The translations under genes and the position numbers were made by a program. This document shows positions 1 to 7,246 of a stretch of 64,000 nt of DNA, piece by piece. The notes under the pieces are model-generated. The model had not been told where the DNA came from, did no database searches, and saw only the letters and a program-made list of their open reading frames with translations. Origin of the DNA: UMGS1889 sp964540575 (GTDB lineage: Bacteria > Bacillota > Clostridia > Oscillospirales > Ruminococcaceae); NCBI GenBank assembly GCA_964540575.1, contig CAZINI010000004.1:62001-126000 (forward strand). The letters are read 5' to 3'. Each line of letters opens with the position of its first letter. Position 1 is the first letter of the stretch.

Positions 1-203
1 TCGAGGGCACAGTTTCCGATGCTGGCGGAGAGAGTAATTATTCCGATTTCATTTTCGGAGTGCAGCGTAACCCCAACAACGGAAAGGGCTATCAGTGGTC
101 AATACGTCAGTCAAAGTATTTCTATGACATTTGCTCGGGAGATAATATGCTGGGCTGGTTTACCGCACTTGTGGAAAACGGCATAACTTTAGAGGAGGAA
201 TAA
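1..203 (+). CDS. Phage tail-region protein, C-terminal end only (partial)
   Basis: An open frame enters from the left edge with codons starting at base 3 and stops at a TAA at 201-203, giving about 66 residues ending in LEEE. The visible part has no motif I recognise. Its place directly before a tail-fibre-like gene, and a ribosome site for that gene inside its last codons (gaggagg at 191-198), put it in a phage tail operon. It is probably the end of a tail-tip or tail-spike protein, but that is inferred from position only. Confidence 0.55.
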   Translation, partial: EGTVSDAGGESNYSDFIFGVQRNPNNGKGYQWSIRQSKYFYDICSGDNMLGWFTALVENGITLEEE

Positions 204-207
204 AACT

Positions 208-1233
208 ATGGCAACACTAACAAAATCAATCGGTACGGTGACTCTGAGCGGCACCGCCGAAAAGGTCACTTTACCCGCTGTTTATGGCTGGGTCTGGGTG
301 AAAAATATGTCCGACTCGGATATTTTTGCGGGGCTGTCCGACAATATATCCGAGGGTGCGGACGGGGTGCTTACTATCCCGTCGGGCGAGTGCGGACGCA
401 TTCAGGGGGATAGTTCACGGGAGATTTATCTGCTTGGCTCCGGCGATGTGCAGGTGGTCGGACAGAATTATGCGGACTGCCCTTTTAAGGCGGGCGGGAA
501 AGGGGGTGTGACTGTTGGCGGCAATCTGCTGATAAACCCCGATTTTAAGATAAATCAGAGGGGTATTACAAATATCGCTACACCCGGCGGTACAGGAAGT
601 TTTGTCTATACCGTGGACAGATGGGCAATTGATGACGGCGGTGCTGTTGCGGTCAATTCCGATGGCACCTTAACGGTTAACGGCACTATTTCCCAAATCC
701 TTGAAAATGCTGCCGGTGATAATGTTACCGTGTCGCTGGGAGTAGTAAGCGGTACGGCATCAGCAAGCTATAATGATTCAACAAAGAAGTTTACCATAAC
801 AGCCGATGGTGCTGTTATTTCGTGGGCAAAGCTTGAATACGGCAACATTGCAACGCCATTTGTGCCCCCTGACTCTGCAAACGAGCTGCTGAAATGTCAG
901 CGGTATTATTATTGTATACGAAATCAGTCTGCCACAGCACGTCAGATGCTTGCTATGGGTTATGCACAGTCAGCGGCAGAGTTAAGCGTAAACGTTAATT
1001 TCCCCGGCAGTATGCGTATCCCGCCGACTGTAACATTATCCAATGCTGCTGATGTTATGTTTTCAAAAGGCGGGGCAACAGCTGCAGCAAGCGTGACAGC
1101 GGTTGCAAGAAACGGCTGTATGGTGCCGTTTAACTCGATAACGCTTAAATGTACAGGCACTTTCGATACTAACACGGTTTATCAAGTTTTCCTTGAAATG
1201 TCAGGTCGTATTGAATTCAGTGCGGAACTGTAA
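208..1233 (+). CDS. Phage tail fibre / receptor-binding-like protein
   Basis: A 341-aa protein. Residues 105-145 contain NLLINPDFKINQRG and, further on, a YTVDRWAI segment. This NLLxNPxFxINQRG...YTVDRW module is common in tail-fibre and baseplate proteins of phages and prophages. The first 90 residues form a small beta-rich domain, perhaps the virion attachment part. The C-terminal half is rich in Gly, Ala, Thr and Val, as expected of a beta-structured fibre. The gene follows the previous stop by 4 bases and is followed by a close series of tail and lysis genes. It probably forms the host-recognition tip of the virion; receptor and host range cannot be read from the sequence. Confidence 0.7.
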   Translation: MATLTKSIGTVTLSGTAEKVTLPAVYGWVWVKNMSDSDIFAGLSDNISEGADGVLTIPSGECGRIQGDSSREIYLLGSGDVQVVGQNYADCPFKAGGKGGVTVGGNLLINPDFKINQRGITNIATPGGTGSFVYTVDRWAIDDGGAVAVNSDGTLTVNGTISQILENAAGDNVTVSLGVVSGTASASYNDSTKKFTITADGAVISWAKLEYGNIATPFVPPDSANELLKCQRYYYCIRNQSATARQMLAMGYAQSAAELSVNVNFPGSMRIPPTVTLSNAADVMFSKGGATAAASVTAVARNGCMVPFNSITLKCTGTFDTNTVYQVFLEMSGRIEFSAEL

Positions 1234-1244
1234 GGAGGTCAATT

Positions 1245-1568
1245 ATGTACGGAGTTTACATTAAAACAGACGATAACGGCAGAGTTGTTGATATAAACAG
1301 CGATGCATTTATCGCCGACACTGCGGGTCTGACGGAGATAGACAGGGGCGATGGCGACAAATATCATCATGCACAGGGAAATTATTTACCAAAGCCTTTG
1401 ACGGACGATAACGGCGTGTATCGGTACAAATATGCCGATGGTGCAGTTATTGAGAGGACGGCGGAGGAGATGGCGGCGGACATTCCCGCACCCGTGCCCG
1501 CACCGCCTACAAATGCGGAGCTGGCGGCTGCTATTGCAGAGCTTGCGGAGGTGATTTGCGGTGGTTAA
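1245..1568 (+). CDS. Small phage tail-associated protein
   Basis: A 107-aa acidic protein with a strong ribosome site (taaggagg at 1232-1239) before ATG 1245. It begins MYGVYIKTDDNGRVVDINSD and contains YHHAQGNYLPKPL and YRYKYADG, then an Ala/Pro-rich hinge (about residues 80-92) and a short Ala/Glu helix. Proteins of this size and composition often follow tail-fibre genes in Clostridia prophages and may be fibre assembly or attachment factors. I cannot name the family with confidence. Its stop overlaps the GTG start of the next tiny gene. Confidence 0.6.
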   Translation: MYGVYIKTDDNGRVVDINSDAFIADTAGLTEIDRGDGDKYHHAQGNYLPKPLTDDNGVYRYKYADGAVIERTAEEMAADIPAPVPAPPTNAELAAAIAELAEVICGG

Positions 1569-1662
1569 GATTTTTGTATATCAAATCAAAGCGGGCAAAA
1601 TGTCAATTGATAATGTCCCCGACAGATGGCAGGAACAGGTAAGAAAGGAGCTTGAAAGATGA
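1561..1662 (+). CDS. XkdX-like tiny phage protein (33 aa)
   Basis: A 33-aa reading frame from GTG 1561, overlapping the previous stop by 8 bases, to TGA 1660-1662. That TGA overlaps the ATG of the endolysin gene (ATGA). The translation begins MVKIFVYQIKAGKMSIDNVP and ends WQEQVRKELER. This resembles the very short XkdX-type proteins between tail and lysis genes of Gram-positive prophages: one helix, then a turn like TIDDVP, then a charged helix. Coupling on both sides supports a real gene. Function is unknown even in the family. Confidence 0.6.
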   Translation: MVKIFVYQIKAGKMSIDNVPDRWQEQVRKELER

Positions 1663-2291
1663 CGGTTCGGGAAAATCATTTTCTGAACGGAATTGATGTA
1701 TCACAGCACAACGGCTGCATTGACTGGGACAAGGTAAAGGCAAGCGGCAAGGTCGATTTTGCAATTCTCCGGACAGGCTTCGGACGGGAACACGTTAAGC
1801 AGACCGACAAGCAGTTTGAACGGAATTATGCCGAATGCGTCCGTGTGGGGCTGCCTGTTGGGGCGTATCATTACAGCTATGCCGCAACACCCGAGGAAGC
1901 TGTTAAGGAAGCGGATTTCTGTTTGAAACTCATCAAAGGAAAGCAGTTTCAGATGCCGATTTGGTACGATATTGAAGAATCCGTACACGTTAAGCGGGGC
2001 TGCTGCGATGACATTGCAAAGGCATTTTGCGACAAGCTTGAAGCGTCGGGATATTTTGTTGGCGTTTACACATTTGACAGTTTCGCCCGTGCTAATCTGA
2101 CAAACAAAACAAAGCTCAGATATGCTATGTGGATAGCCCGAATAGGCGGCGAGCCGAGATATTCGCCTTACGGTATGCATCAGCATTCGTGGGTCGGAAG
2201 AGTTGACGGCATTTCGGGAAATGTTGACCTTAACCGCTGTCATTTAAATTATCCCGCTGTTATCGTAAGCAAAAAATTCAACGGAAACTGA
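1659..2291 (+). CDS. Phage endolysin, GH25 lysozyme (N-acetylmuramidase)
   Basis: A 210-aa glycoside hydrolase family 25 protein, expected to cleave the MurNAc-GlcNAc bond of peptidoglycan at the end of the lytic cycle. Visible GH25 features are GIDVSQHNG near residue 11 (first catalytic-site Asp), WDKVKASGKVDFAILRTGFG, AYHYSYA, and IWYDIEES near residue 105 with the D-x-E pair. VGVYTFDSF and a late VDLNRC segment fit the barrel end. No signal peptide or separate wall-binding domain is visible, so export would depend on the holin encoded next. aaaggag at 1644-1650 lies 8 bases before ATG 1659. Confidence 0.9.
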   Translation: MTVRENHFLNGIDVSQHNGCIDWDKVKASGKVDFAILRTGFGREHVKQTDKQFERNYAECVRVGLPVGAYHYSYAATPEEAVKEADFCLKLIKGKQFQMPIWYDIEESVHVKRGCCDDIAKAFCDKLEASGYFVGVYTFDSFARANLTNKTKLRYAMWIARIGGEPRYSPYGMHQHSWVGRVDGISGNVDLNRCHLNYPAVIVSKKFNGN

Positions 2292-2301
2292 GGTGAATGG
2301 G

Positions 2302-2691
2302 ATGGAGATATTCAAGAAAATCATGGCGTTTTTCTGCACGGTCATAAGCTTTCTTTTCGGTGATATTGACGGAATGCTCATTGCACTTATCGCACTGATA
2401 GTCCTCGATTACATATCGGGTGTCATTGCGGCGGTCATAGAAAAACGCTTATCATCGGCGGTGGGGGCAAAGGGTATCGCCAAGAAAATTTTTATGCTGC
2501 TCATCGTTGCACTCGCCAACATTATCGACATAAATGTTATCGGCGGTCACACGCTGAAAACGGTGACGGTGGTGTTTTATCTGTGCAATGAGTGCATTTC
2601 ACTTATCGAAAACGGCGGACGGATAGGCGTTCCCGTGCCGCAGAAGCTTTTGCAGGTGCTGGAGCAGCTGAAAGAAAAAGAACAGGGTTGA
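2302..2691 (+). CDS. Phage holin (family 4, TcdE/Cph1-like)
   Basis: A 129-aa membrane protein with about three hydrophobic segments. The core IALIVLDYISGVIAAVIEKR and the later SAVGAKGIAKKI are typical of the phage holin 4 family. It would form membrane lesions that release the endolysin encoded immediately upstream. A GTG at 2293 is in frame, but the gaggtg site at 2290-2295 fits ATG 2302 better, so I use 2302. This is the last clear phage gene. A sigma-A promoter starts at its stop codon, so what follows is a new transcription unit. Confidence 0.85.
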   Translation: MEIFKKIMAFFCTVISFLFGDIDGMLIALIALIVLDYISGVIAAVIEKRLSSAVGAKGIAKKIFMLLIVALANIIDINVIGGHTLKTVTVVFYLCNECISLIENGGRIGVPVPQKLLQVLEQLKEKEQG

Positions 2692-2716
2692 AAAAAATCG
2701 GCGGATATGGTATACT
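2688..2716 (+). promoter_or_regulatory. Sigma-A promoter overlapping the holin stop codon
   Basis: TTGAAA at 2688-2693, a 17-base spacer and TATACT at 2711-2716. Transcription should start near 2723, about 30 bases before a terminator-like hairpin and 107 bases before the next start codon. Confidence 0.65.
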
Positions 2717-2755
2717 GTACCTTGAAGCTGAGCTGTTTTCACAATAATAATGATG

Positions 2756-2790
2756 AAAGCCGCAGCTGTTATCCGACTGTGGCTTTTGTG
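2756..2790 (+). terminator. Terminator-like hairpin between the prophage end and the next gene
   Basis: aaagccgcag (2756-2765) pairs with ctgtggcttt (2777-2786) over 10 bp with one G-U pair. It is followed by a T-rich run (tgtgtttt). It lies downstream of the 2688 promoter, so it could end a short RNA or act as an attenuator for the gene at 2830. Confidence 0.55.
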
Positions 2791-2829
2791 TTTTGACGAT
2801 AGTATTTTTCAATAGAAAGGACTGTATTT

Positions 2830-3432
2830 ATGAACGTACAGGAAATGCTTGAAAGCGTTGGATTTGACGATATTTGGGTATATGTTATGGCGGAATACTG
2901 CCGAAGGCTTACCCCCGATGAATCCGCCCGAACCTATGTCAGCCTGAAAAGAATGTACGGCGATCTTCTGAGCCGCACGCCCGAGGACAACAGTGACGGT
3001 ATGGTGCTGACAGTCAAGCGGCTTTCAAACGGCGGCGAGCCATTCTGGGATACGGCTGCCTTTTGCGGTCGGGACGGGCAGACATATTCCATTTCCTTTG
3101 TGGATTGGGATAAGGTCTTAGGCTATGAGATGCTTAGGCTGAGCGTTGATGAATACGGTGTTTCACGGACGGCGGCACATTTTCTCTGGGAATTGTCCAA
3201 GGACGGTTTTTCCGAGGAGGAGATGAGAAGGCATCGCTGTGAGCTGGAAAATGCCGTCAATTCCGAGCTGTCCGAGGCGTTGTCCCTTGATGACCTTTGT
3301 GCGGAACTGGGCTTTTCGCTGTTTTCGGAAGATGATGATGCCGTTTCCCGAAGTTCGGAGGACGAGGAAAATGAAAATATTTCCCGAAAATTTGAAAATG
3401 CCGCTGCCGAACAGATAAAAAATCGGTTTTGA
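2830..3432 (+). CDS. Acidic protein of unknown function (possibly DUF6557 family)
   Basis: A 200-aa cytosolic, acidic protein with no signal peptide or membrane segment. The opening MNVQEMLESVGFDDIWVYVM and the later WDKVLGYE and AAHFLWELSKDGFSEEE suggest the DUF6557 type found in Clostridia, but this is from memory and is tentative. The C-terminal 50 residues are rich in Glu, Asp and Ser and probably disordered. A ribosome site (aaagga at 2815-2820) precedes ATG 2830. It is not a typical phage gene and may mark the return to host sequence. No function can be assigned. Confidence 0.65.
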   Translation: MNVQEMLESVGFDDIWVYVMAEYCRRLTPDESARTYVSLKRMYGDLLSRTPEDNSDGMVLTVKRLSNGGEPFWDTAAFCGRDGQTYSISFVDWDKVLGYEMLRLSVDEYGVSRTAAHFLWELSKDGFSEEEMRRHRCELENAVNSELSEALSLDDLCAELGFSLFSEDDDAVSRSSEDEENENISRKFENAAAEQIKNRF

Positions 3433-3468
3433 AATTTGTGGGATATTAATTAATTTTACAGAAAACTG

Positions 3469-3497
3469 TTTACTTTTTCAGTAAATGGTGCTATACT
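3469..3497 (+). promoter_or_regulatory. Promoter of the DUF4250-ExbBD cluster
   Basis: TTTACT at 3469-3474, a 17-base spacer and TATACT at 3492-3497. The start codon at 3531 follows by 33 bases, with aggagg at 3520-3525 as ribosome site. Confidence 0.5.
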
Positions 3498-3530
3498 GAA
3501 AATATATAACGCTTGACAGGAGGATTTTAA

Positions 3531-3728
3531 ATGATTTTACCAAAGGACCCGAATATTTTGCTGAGCTTTCTCAATACTCAGCTGAGAGATAAGTATACAA
3601 GCTTTGACGAGCTTTGCGTTGATATGCAGATCGCTCCTCAGTACCGCAAGGACATTGAAAGCAAGCTGGACGCTATCGGTTATGCTTATTCCGATGCCGC
3701 AAACAGCTTTGTGTACACTATTAAGTAA
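3531..3728 (+). CDS. DUF4250 domain protein
   Basis: A 65-aa protein matching the DUF4250 pattern: MILPKDPNILLSFLNTQLRD at the start, then SFDELCVDMQI and an IESKLDAIGYAYSDAANSFV end. The family is found in Firmicutes and Bacteroidetes, has no known function, and looks like a small alpha/beta protein. A strong ribosome site and its own promoter support expression. It ends 2 bases before the ExbB-like gene, which has no good ribosome site of its own, so translation is probably coupled. Confidence 0.8.
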   Translation: MILPKDPNILLSFLNTQLRDKYTSFDELCVDMQIAPQYRKDIESKLDAIGYAYSDAANSFVYTIK

Positions 3729-3730
3729 TT

Positions 3731-4288
3731 ATGCTGTCGGAAATTATTGCTGCCTTTGCGGATAACCTTTTCGGATATGATGCGATCATTTTTCTGGCAG
3801 CCGCTTTTGATGGGTTCGTGCTGTTTTTTGCAAGAAAATCGGCAAAGGAGCTGTACGACAAGCTGCATAAAAAGCTTTTCGTCCCCGAATATATGAATTC
3901 CGACAAGGCTGAACGGGAGATAGGTTCCATTTCCGAAACGGAGCTGGCGGCTATGCGGGAGAAGTCCCTGAAGCTTTACTCGCTTTTCTGCTCAATAACG
4001 TCGGTGTTCCCTATGCTGGGTATCCTCGGCACGGTAACTTCGCTTTTGGGCGTTTCGGGAGATATTGCAAGCATCGGGACAAGCTTTATGGCGGCGTTGA
4101 CCTCCACATTCTGGGGGCTGGTTTTCGGAATAGGCTTTAAGGTGGCGGACGGTTTCATTTCGCCCATTATGGAGGATAATGACCGTTCGGCGGCACTGTT
4201 TCTTGACAGAAGCACCCGTGTTATGGAGAAGCGTCTGAAGCTTGAAAGGGAGCTTGAACAGGCAGAAGCGGAGATCGATATAAAATGA
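3731..4288 (+). CDS. MotA/TolQ/ExbB-type proton channel protein
   Basis: A 185-aa membrane protein with hydrophobic segments near residues 15-33, 85-108 and 118-140. FPMLGILGTVTSLLG (about 93-107) and SFMAALTSTFWGLVFGIGF (about 120-138) match the two conserved pore helices of the MotA/TolQ/ExbB family. A charged C-terminal helix (about 150-185) faces the cytoplasm. With the ExbD-like product of the next gene it could form a proton-driven motor in the cytoplasmic membrane. Known Exb/Tol systems serve outer-membrane receptors, which this organism should lack, so the partner is unknown. It overlaps the next gene by 4 bases. Confidence 0.8.
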   Translation: MLSEIIAAFADNLFGYDAIIFLAAAFDGFVLFFARKSAKELYDKLHKKLFVPEYMNSDKAEREIGSISETELAAMREKSLKLYSLFCSITSVFPMLGILGTVTSLLGVSGDIASIGTSFMAALTSTFWGLVFGIGFKVADGFISPIMEDNDRSAALFLDRSTRVMEKRLKLERELEQAEAEIDIK

Positions 4289-4815
4289 AAAAGGAGATCT
4301 CACTGGAGCTGACCTCGCTGCTTGATGTGATACTGATACTGCTGTTCATTTTTATGGCACAGAGCGGCAGGCAGACCGAGGCGGCTGAAAATGCTCTGAA
4401 AGAAGCAAATGCTGCGGCAGATGCGGCGGAGAGCCGTCTTGCCGATGCCGAGCGTACGGCACTTGCATATGCCGAGCTTGACAGCCGTGCGGATATTATC
4501 ACGGTGACTATTGACAAAACCGCTGACGGACGGCGTATCTCCGTTATCAGAGGAAATATCGGCGGGGACGGTTTTCGCAAGGAAATAGATTTTGATTGGG
4601 ACAGCGTTAAGTATGCAAAAAATTCCCTTAACGCCGAGCTGAATGCACTCGCTGCGGACAGAAGTCCCGAAAAGCCCCTGTTTATTATGTTTTTGTATGA
4701 TTCGGGGGATATTTATAACAGTGACTATGAGCTGATAAACGAAGCTGTTTCAAGGCTTTCCTCGGAATATGACGGGGTGTTTACGGCGGCTTCGGATATT
4801 GGAAAAAATAAATGA
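4285..4815 (+). CDS. ExbD/TolR-like membrane protein
   Basis: A 176-aa protein with one N-terminal membrane helix, LTSLLDVILILLFIFMAQS. This carries the conserved membrane Asp of the ExbD/TolR family (typically LIDVVLVLLIIF), the residue that takes up protons from the channel. An Ala/Glu-rich coiled-coil-like stretch follows (about 33-72), then an alpha/beta external domain ending SRLSSEYDGVFTAASDIGK. It overlaps its neighbours by 4 bases on each side, so the three genes are probably made together. The coiled coil is unusual for ExbD and may set the distance to the wall or hold a partner. Confidence 0.75.
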   Translation: MKKEISLELTSLLDVILILLFIFMAQSGRQTEAAENALKEANAAADAAESRLADAERTALAYAELDSRADIITVTIDKTADGRRISVIRGNIGGDGFRKEIDFDWDSVKYAKNSLNAELNALAADRSPEKPLFIMFLYDSGDIYNSDYELINEAVSRLSSEYDGVFTAASDIGKNK

Positions 4816-4838
4816 TCTTTGGAAAGAGGTGTCGGATC

Positions 4839-5318
4839 ATGGCTGACAGATCCAATGAAAAAAAGAATAAAAAGGAAAAGAAGCACAGAAAGGGCAATAT
4901 GCTTTTGCTGCTTGTGCTGCTGTTTCTCATTTGCATTTGTGCATTGTGGCTGAGCGGCTTTGATTTCGGCTTCGGTTCGGGCGGCAGTATCGGTGGAAAC
5001 GGCGAAAGCGAAACGCTTCCCGAAATGTCCGAAACTCCCGTAAGCGTTTCGGAAACAGTCAGCGAAACGGAAGCTGCCGAGGACGACGGACTTATCGTTA
5101 TCGAGGTTTCCGAGGGCGGCATCACCTATAAGGGCGAGGCTGTCGGGGACGCTGCTGCTTTGAAGGAGCGTATTCTTGCGGATATGGACGACGGTGTTCT
5201 GTTCGTTCTTCGTGACGATCATGCTGTAAAGGCTCTCTATGACGAGGTCAAGGCTGTTCTTGACGAAACGGGTGCTGTTTACTCGGTCGAGCAGGGAGAG
5301 GGTCAGGCTGAGGGCTGA
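4839..5318 (+). CDS. Single-pass membrane protein with ExbD-like external domain
   Basis: A 159-aa protein from ATG 4839 (agaggtg at 4826-4832). An upstream ATG at 4812 overlaps the previous stop but lacks a ribosome site. After a Lys-rich start there is one helix (LLLLVLLFLICICALWL), a Gly/Ser/Glu/Thr linker of about 50 residues, then IVIEVSEGGITYKGEAV and FVLRDDHAVKALYDEVKAVL. The last part resembles the external domain of ExbD, but the membrane Asp is missing, so it is probably not a proton-carrying subunit. It may replace the outer link or load of the ExbB/ExbD motor. Confidence 0.6.
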   Translation: MADRSNEKKNKKEKKHRKGNMLLLLVLLFLICICALWLSGFDFGFGSGGSIGGNGESETLPEMSETPVSVSETVSETEAAEDDGLIVIEVSEGGITYKGEAVGDAAALKERILADMDDGVLFVLRDDHAVKALYDEVKAVLDETGAVYSVEQGEGQAEG

Positions 5319-5348
5319 CATTCGGCTTTTACAGATAAATTAAATATA

Positions 5349-5385
5349 CAGTTCGCTTGCACCATCCTGTAAAACTAGGGCTATT
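5349..5385 (+). promoter_or_regulatory. Possible preQ1-class riboswitch aptamer ahead of the queuosine operon
   Basis: TACAG (5348-5352) can pair with CTGTA (5367-5371) around a C-rich loop (ttcgcttgcaccatc). It is followed by aaaactaggg, close to the A-rich tail and CUA of preQ1-I aptamers. The loop/tail pseudoknot is weak here (two G-U pairs), so the assignment is tentative. Position supports it: the operon downstream makes the preQ1 precursor, and a terminator hairpin follows at 5431-5465. Confidence 0.4.
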
Positions 5386-5430
5386 CGTTATCGGAAGATA
5401 GCGTGTTTTCCGTGTGTTTTTGGGATAGAT

Positions 5431-5465
5431 GAAGCGTGTACGTTTTATGTGCACGCTTTTTCATT
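5431..5465 (+). terminator. Rho-independent terminator between the ExbBD cluster and queD
   Basis: aagcgtgtac pairs with gtgcacgctt over 10 bp with one G-U pair and a 7-base loop, then a run of Ts. It could simply end the upstream operon, or be the switching terminator of a queuosine-sensing leader. Confidence 0.7.
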
Positions 5466-5481
5466 TGCGGACATATTTTAC

Positions 5482-5535
5482 GAGTTTTGTTTAGTCGGCT
5501 GTCGCCTCGATTTGCTTACGCAAACCACAAAACTC
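5482..5535 (+). repeat. Compound hairpin just before queD
   Basis: gagttttg (5482-5489) pairs perfectly with caaaactc (5528-5535). The enclosed bases form two inner hairpins, around ggc-tgtc-gcc and tttgc-ttac-gcaaa. The outer stem ends shortly before the queD ribosome site. It may be a dispersed repeat or part of a leader. A gagtttt/aaaactc pair also occurs near 8560-8585. Confidence 0.5.
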
Positions 5536-5555
5536 AGAAAGGAATGGTTATAATT

Positions 5556-5978
5556 ATGTACAGAATAACTTCGGAGGCACATTTCGATGCTGCTCATTTT
5601 CTTTTCGGATATAACGGAAAATGCAGAAATATCCACGGTCACAGATGGGTAGTTTCGGCAGATATTGCTGCTGAAAATCTCAAAACCGATACTCAGGAAA
5701 GGGGAATGGTACTGGATTTCGGCAGCATTAAAAAATTTCTGAAATCAGAAGCGGACAGGCTGGATCATTCGCTTATTTACGAGAAAGGCTCTTTATTGCC
5801 CGAAACGCTGGCTGCACTTCGGGCGGAGGATTTTCAGCTTAATGAGGTGGATTTTCGTCCCACGGCGGAGAATTTCTCGAAATATTTTTTTGACAGATTA
5901 AAGGAAGCAGGCTATCCCGTTACAAGGGTAAAGGTGTACGAAACGCCCGAAAACTGTGCGGTTTATGAGGAGAACTGA
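5556..5978 (+). CDS. queD: 6-carboxytetrahydropterin synthase QueD
   Basis: A 140-aa enzyme of the PTPS/QueD family, converting dihydroneopterin triphosphate to 6-carboxy-tetrahydropterin, the second step to preQ0 and queuosine. The zinc ligands are visible as AHFDAAHF and RNIHGHRW, with the catalytic-region Cys in GKCRNIHGH. LDFGSIK and DRLDHSLIYE are family motifs, and YETPENCAVYEEN is the usual end. ATG 5556 is chosen because gaaagga at 5537-5543 lies before it; an upstream in-frame start at 5436 would add 40 unrelated residues. It opens the operon queD-queE-folE-x-queC; queE starts 1 base after its stop. Confidence 0.93.
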   Translation: MYRITSEAHFDAAHFLFGYNGKCRNIHGHRWVVSADIAAENLKTDTQERGMVLDFGSIKKFLKSEADRLDHSLIYEKGSLLPETLAALRAEDFQLNEVDFRPTAENFSKYFFDRLKEAGYPVTRVKVYETPENCAVYEEN

Positions 5979-5979
5979 A

Positions 5980-6645
5980 ATGGAAAAGCTTAAAGTTTGC
6001 GAGATATTTGAAAGCATAAACGGCGAGGGGACACGGGCGGGACAGCTTGCGGTGTTCGTCCGTTTGAAGGGCTGCAACCTGAACTGTTCTTATTGCGATA
6101 CAAAGTGGGCAAATGAGCCGAATGCGGCGTTCACGGAAATGTCCCCCGAGGAGATTTGCGAGCGTGTGCGGTCGGCGGGCTTTGAAAATGTCACCCTGAC
6201 GGGGGGCGAGCCGCTTATTCATCCGAATGTGGAAAAGCTTCTCGAAACACTTTGCGGAGCGGATTTCAGCGTTGAGATAGAAACAAACGGCAGTGCGGAT
6301 ATTTCCGCAGCGGACGCCATAGAAAACCGTCCGCTGATAACTATGGACTACAAGCTGCCGTCCTCGGGAATGGAACAGTTTATGCGGACAGAAAATTTTT
6401 CTCTGCTGAAAGCCTGTGACACGGTGAAGTTCGTATGCGGTTCGCACACCGATCTGGAACGGGCTGCACAGGTCATTGACGAATACGGTCTGACGGAAAA
6501 ATGTCACGTTTATCTAAGCCCCGTATTCGGAAATATCGACCCGAAGGATATGGTCGAATTTATGAAAGAAAAGAAGCTTTGCGGCGTTAATTTGCAGTTA
6601 CAGCTTCACAAATTTATATGGGACCCGAATGAAAAGGGCGTTTAA
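5980..6645 (+). CDS. queE: 7-carboxy-7-deazaguanine synthase QueE (radical SAM)
   Basis: A 221-aa radical SAM enzyme that contracts the ring of 6-carboxytetrahydropterin to 7-carboxy-7-deazaguanine. The 4Fe-4S motif is CX3CX2C in KGCNLNCSYCDTKW (about residues 30-44). FESINGEGTRAG is the QueE N-terminal signature and TLTGGEPL the SAM-binding GGE motif. ATG 5980 is taken because gaggaga at 5967-5973 precedes it. The start directly follows the queD stop, so the two are coupled. Length and motifs are normal; no damage is seen. Confidence 0.93.
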   Translation: MEKLKVCEIFESINGEGTRAGQLAVFVRLKGCNLNCSYCDTKWANEPNAAFTEMSPEEICERVRSAGFENVTLTGGEPLIHPNVEKLLETLCGADFSVEIETNGSADISAADAIENRPLITMDYKLPSSGMEQFMRTENFSLLKACDTVKFVCGSHTDLERAAQVIDEYGLTEKCHVYLSPVFGNIDPKDMVEFMKEKKLCGVNLQLQLHKFIWDPNEKGV

Positions 6646-6659
6646 AGGAGAGATATTCA

Positions 6660-7244
6660 ATGGCAATAGATGTAAATGCAGTCAGGGAACATATTCGTGG
6701 ACTGCTTATAGCTTTGGGCGACGACCCCGACAGAGAGGGGCTTCGGGACACTCCCGAGCGGGTCGCCCGTATGTACTGCGAGGTCTTTGAGGGTATGAAC
6801 TATACCAACAAGGAGCTTGCGGAAATGTTTGACAAGACCTTTGAGGAGGATATTTCTTCCTCGTCCAACGATATGGTCATCGTTCGGGATATTGAGTTTT
6901 TCAGCTACTGCGAGCATCATATGGCACTGATGTACGATATGAAAGCGACTGTTGCGTATATCCCCAACGGCAAGGTCATCGGGCTTAGCAAGATAGCCCG
7001 TATCTGCGATATGGTAGGCAAGCGTTTGCAGCTTCAGGAGCGTATCGGTTCGGACATTGCGGAGATAATGCAGGAGATAACAGGGTCTGCGGACATTGCC
7101 GTTATCATCTCGGCAAATCACAGCTGTATGACCGCACGGGGCATAAAAAAGCCATCGGCAAAGACCCTGACAACCACTCTGCGTGGACGCTTTGAAACCG
7201 ACAGCGATATGCAGAACAGGCTGTTTATGATGATAGGACGATAG
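6660..7244 (+). CDS. folE: GTP cyclohydrolase I FolE
   Basis: A 194-aa GTP cyclohydrolase I, which opens and rearranges GTP to dihydroneopterin triphosphate. This feeds QueD here, as well as folate. Zinc-binding and catalytic residues are visible in FFSYCEHHMALM and in NHSCMTARG near the C terminus. DTPERVARMY and VIGLSKIARI are conserved family segments. aaaggag at 6645-6651 precedes ATG 6660. Its place inside the queuosine operon suggests a dedicated supply for that pathway. Confidence 0.95.
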   Translation: MAIDVNAVREHIRGLLIALGDDPDREGLRDTPERVARMYCEVFEGMNYTNKELAEMFDKTFEEDISSSSNDMVIVRDIEFFSYCEHHMALMYDMKATVAYIPNGKVIGLSKIARICDMVGKRLQLQERIGSDIAEIMQEITGSADIAVIISANHSCMTARGIKKPSAKTLTTTLRGRFETDSDMQNRLFMMIGR

Positions 7245-7246
7245 TT

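Noticed and set aside
3531..5318. Zorya-type phage defence genes
   Set aside because: The ExbB-like protein lacks the long cytoplasmic tail of ZorA, there is no OmpA-like wall-binding domain, and no ZorC/D/E follow.
5436..5555. N-terminal extension of QueD from an upstream ATG
   Set aside because: It would include the leader hairpins and 40 residues unlike any QueD; the internal ATG has the ribosome site.
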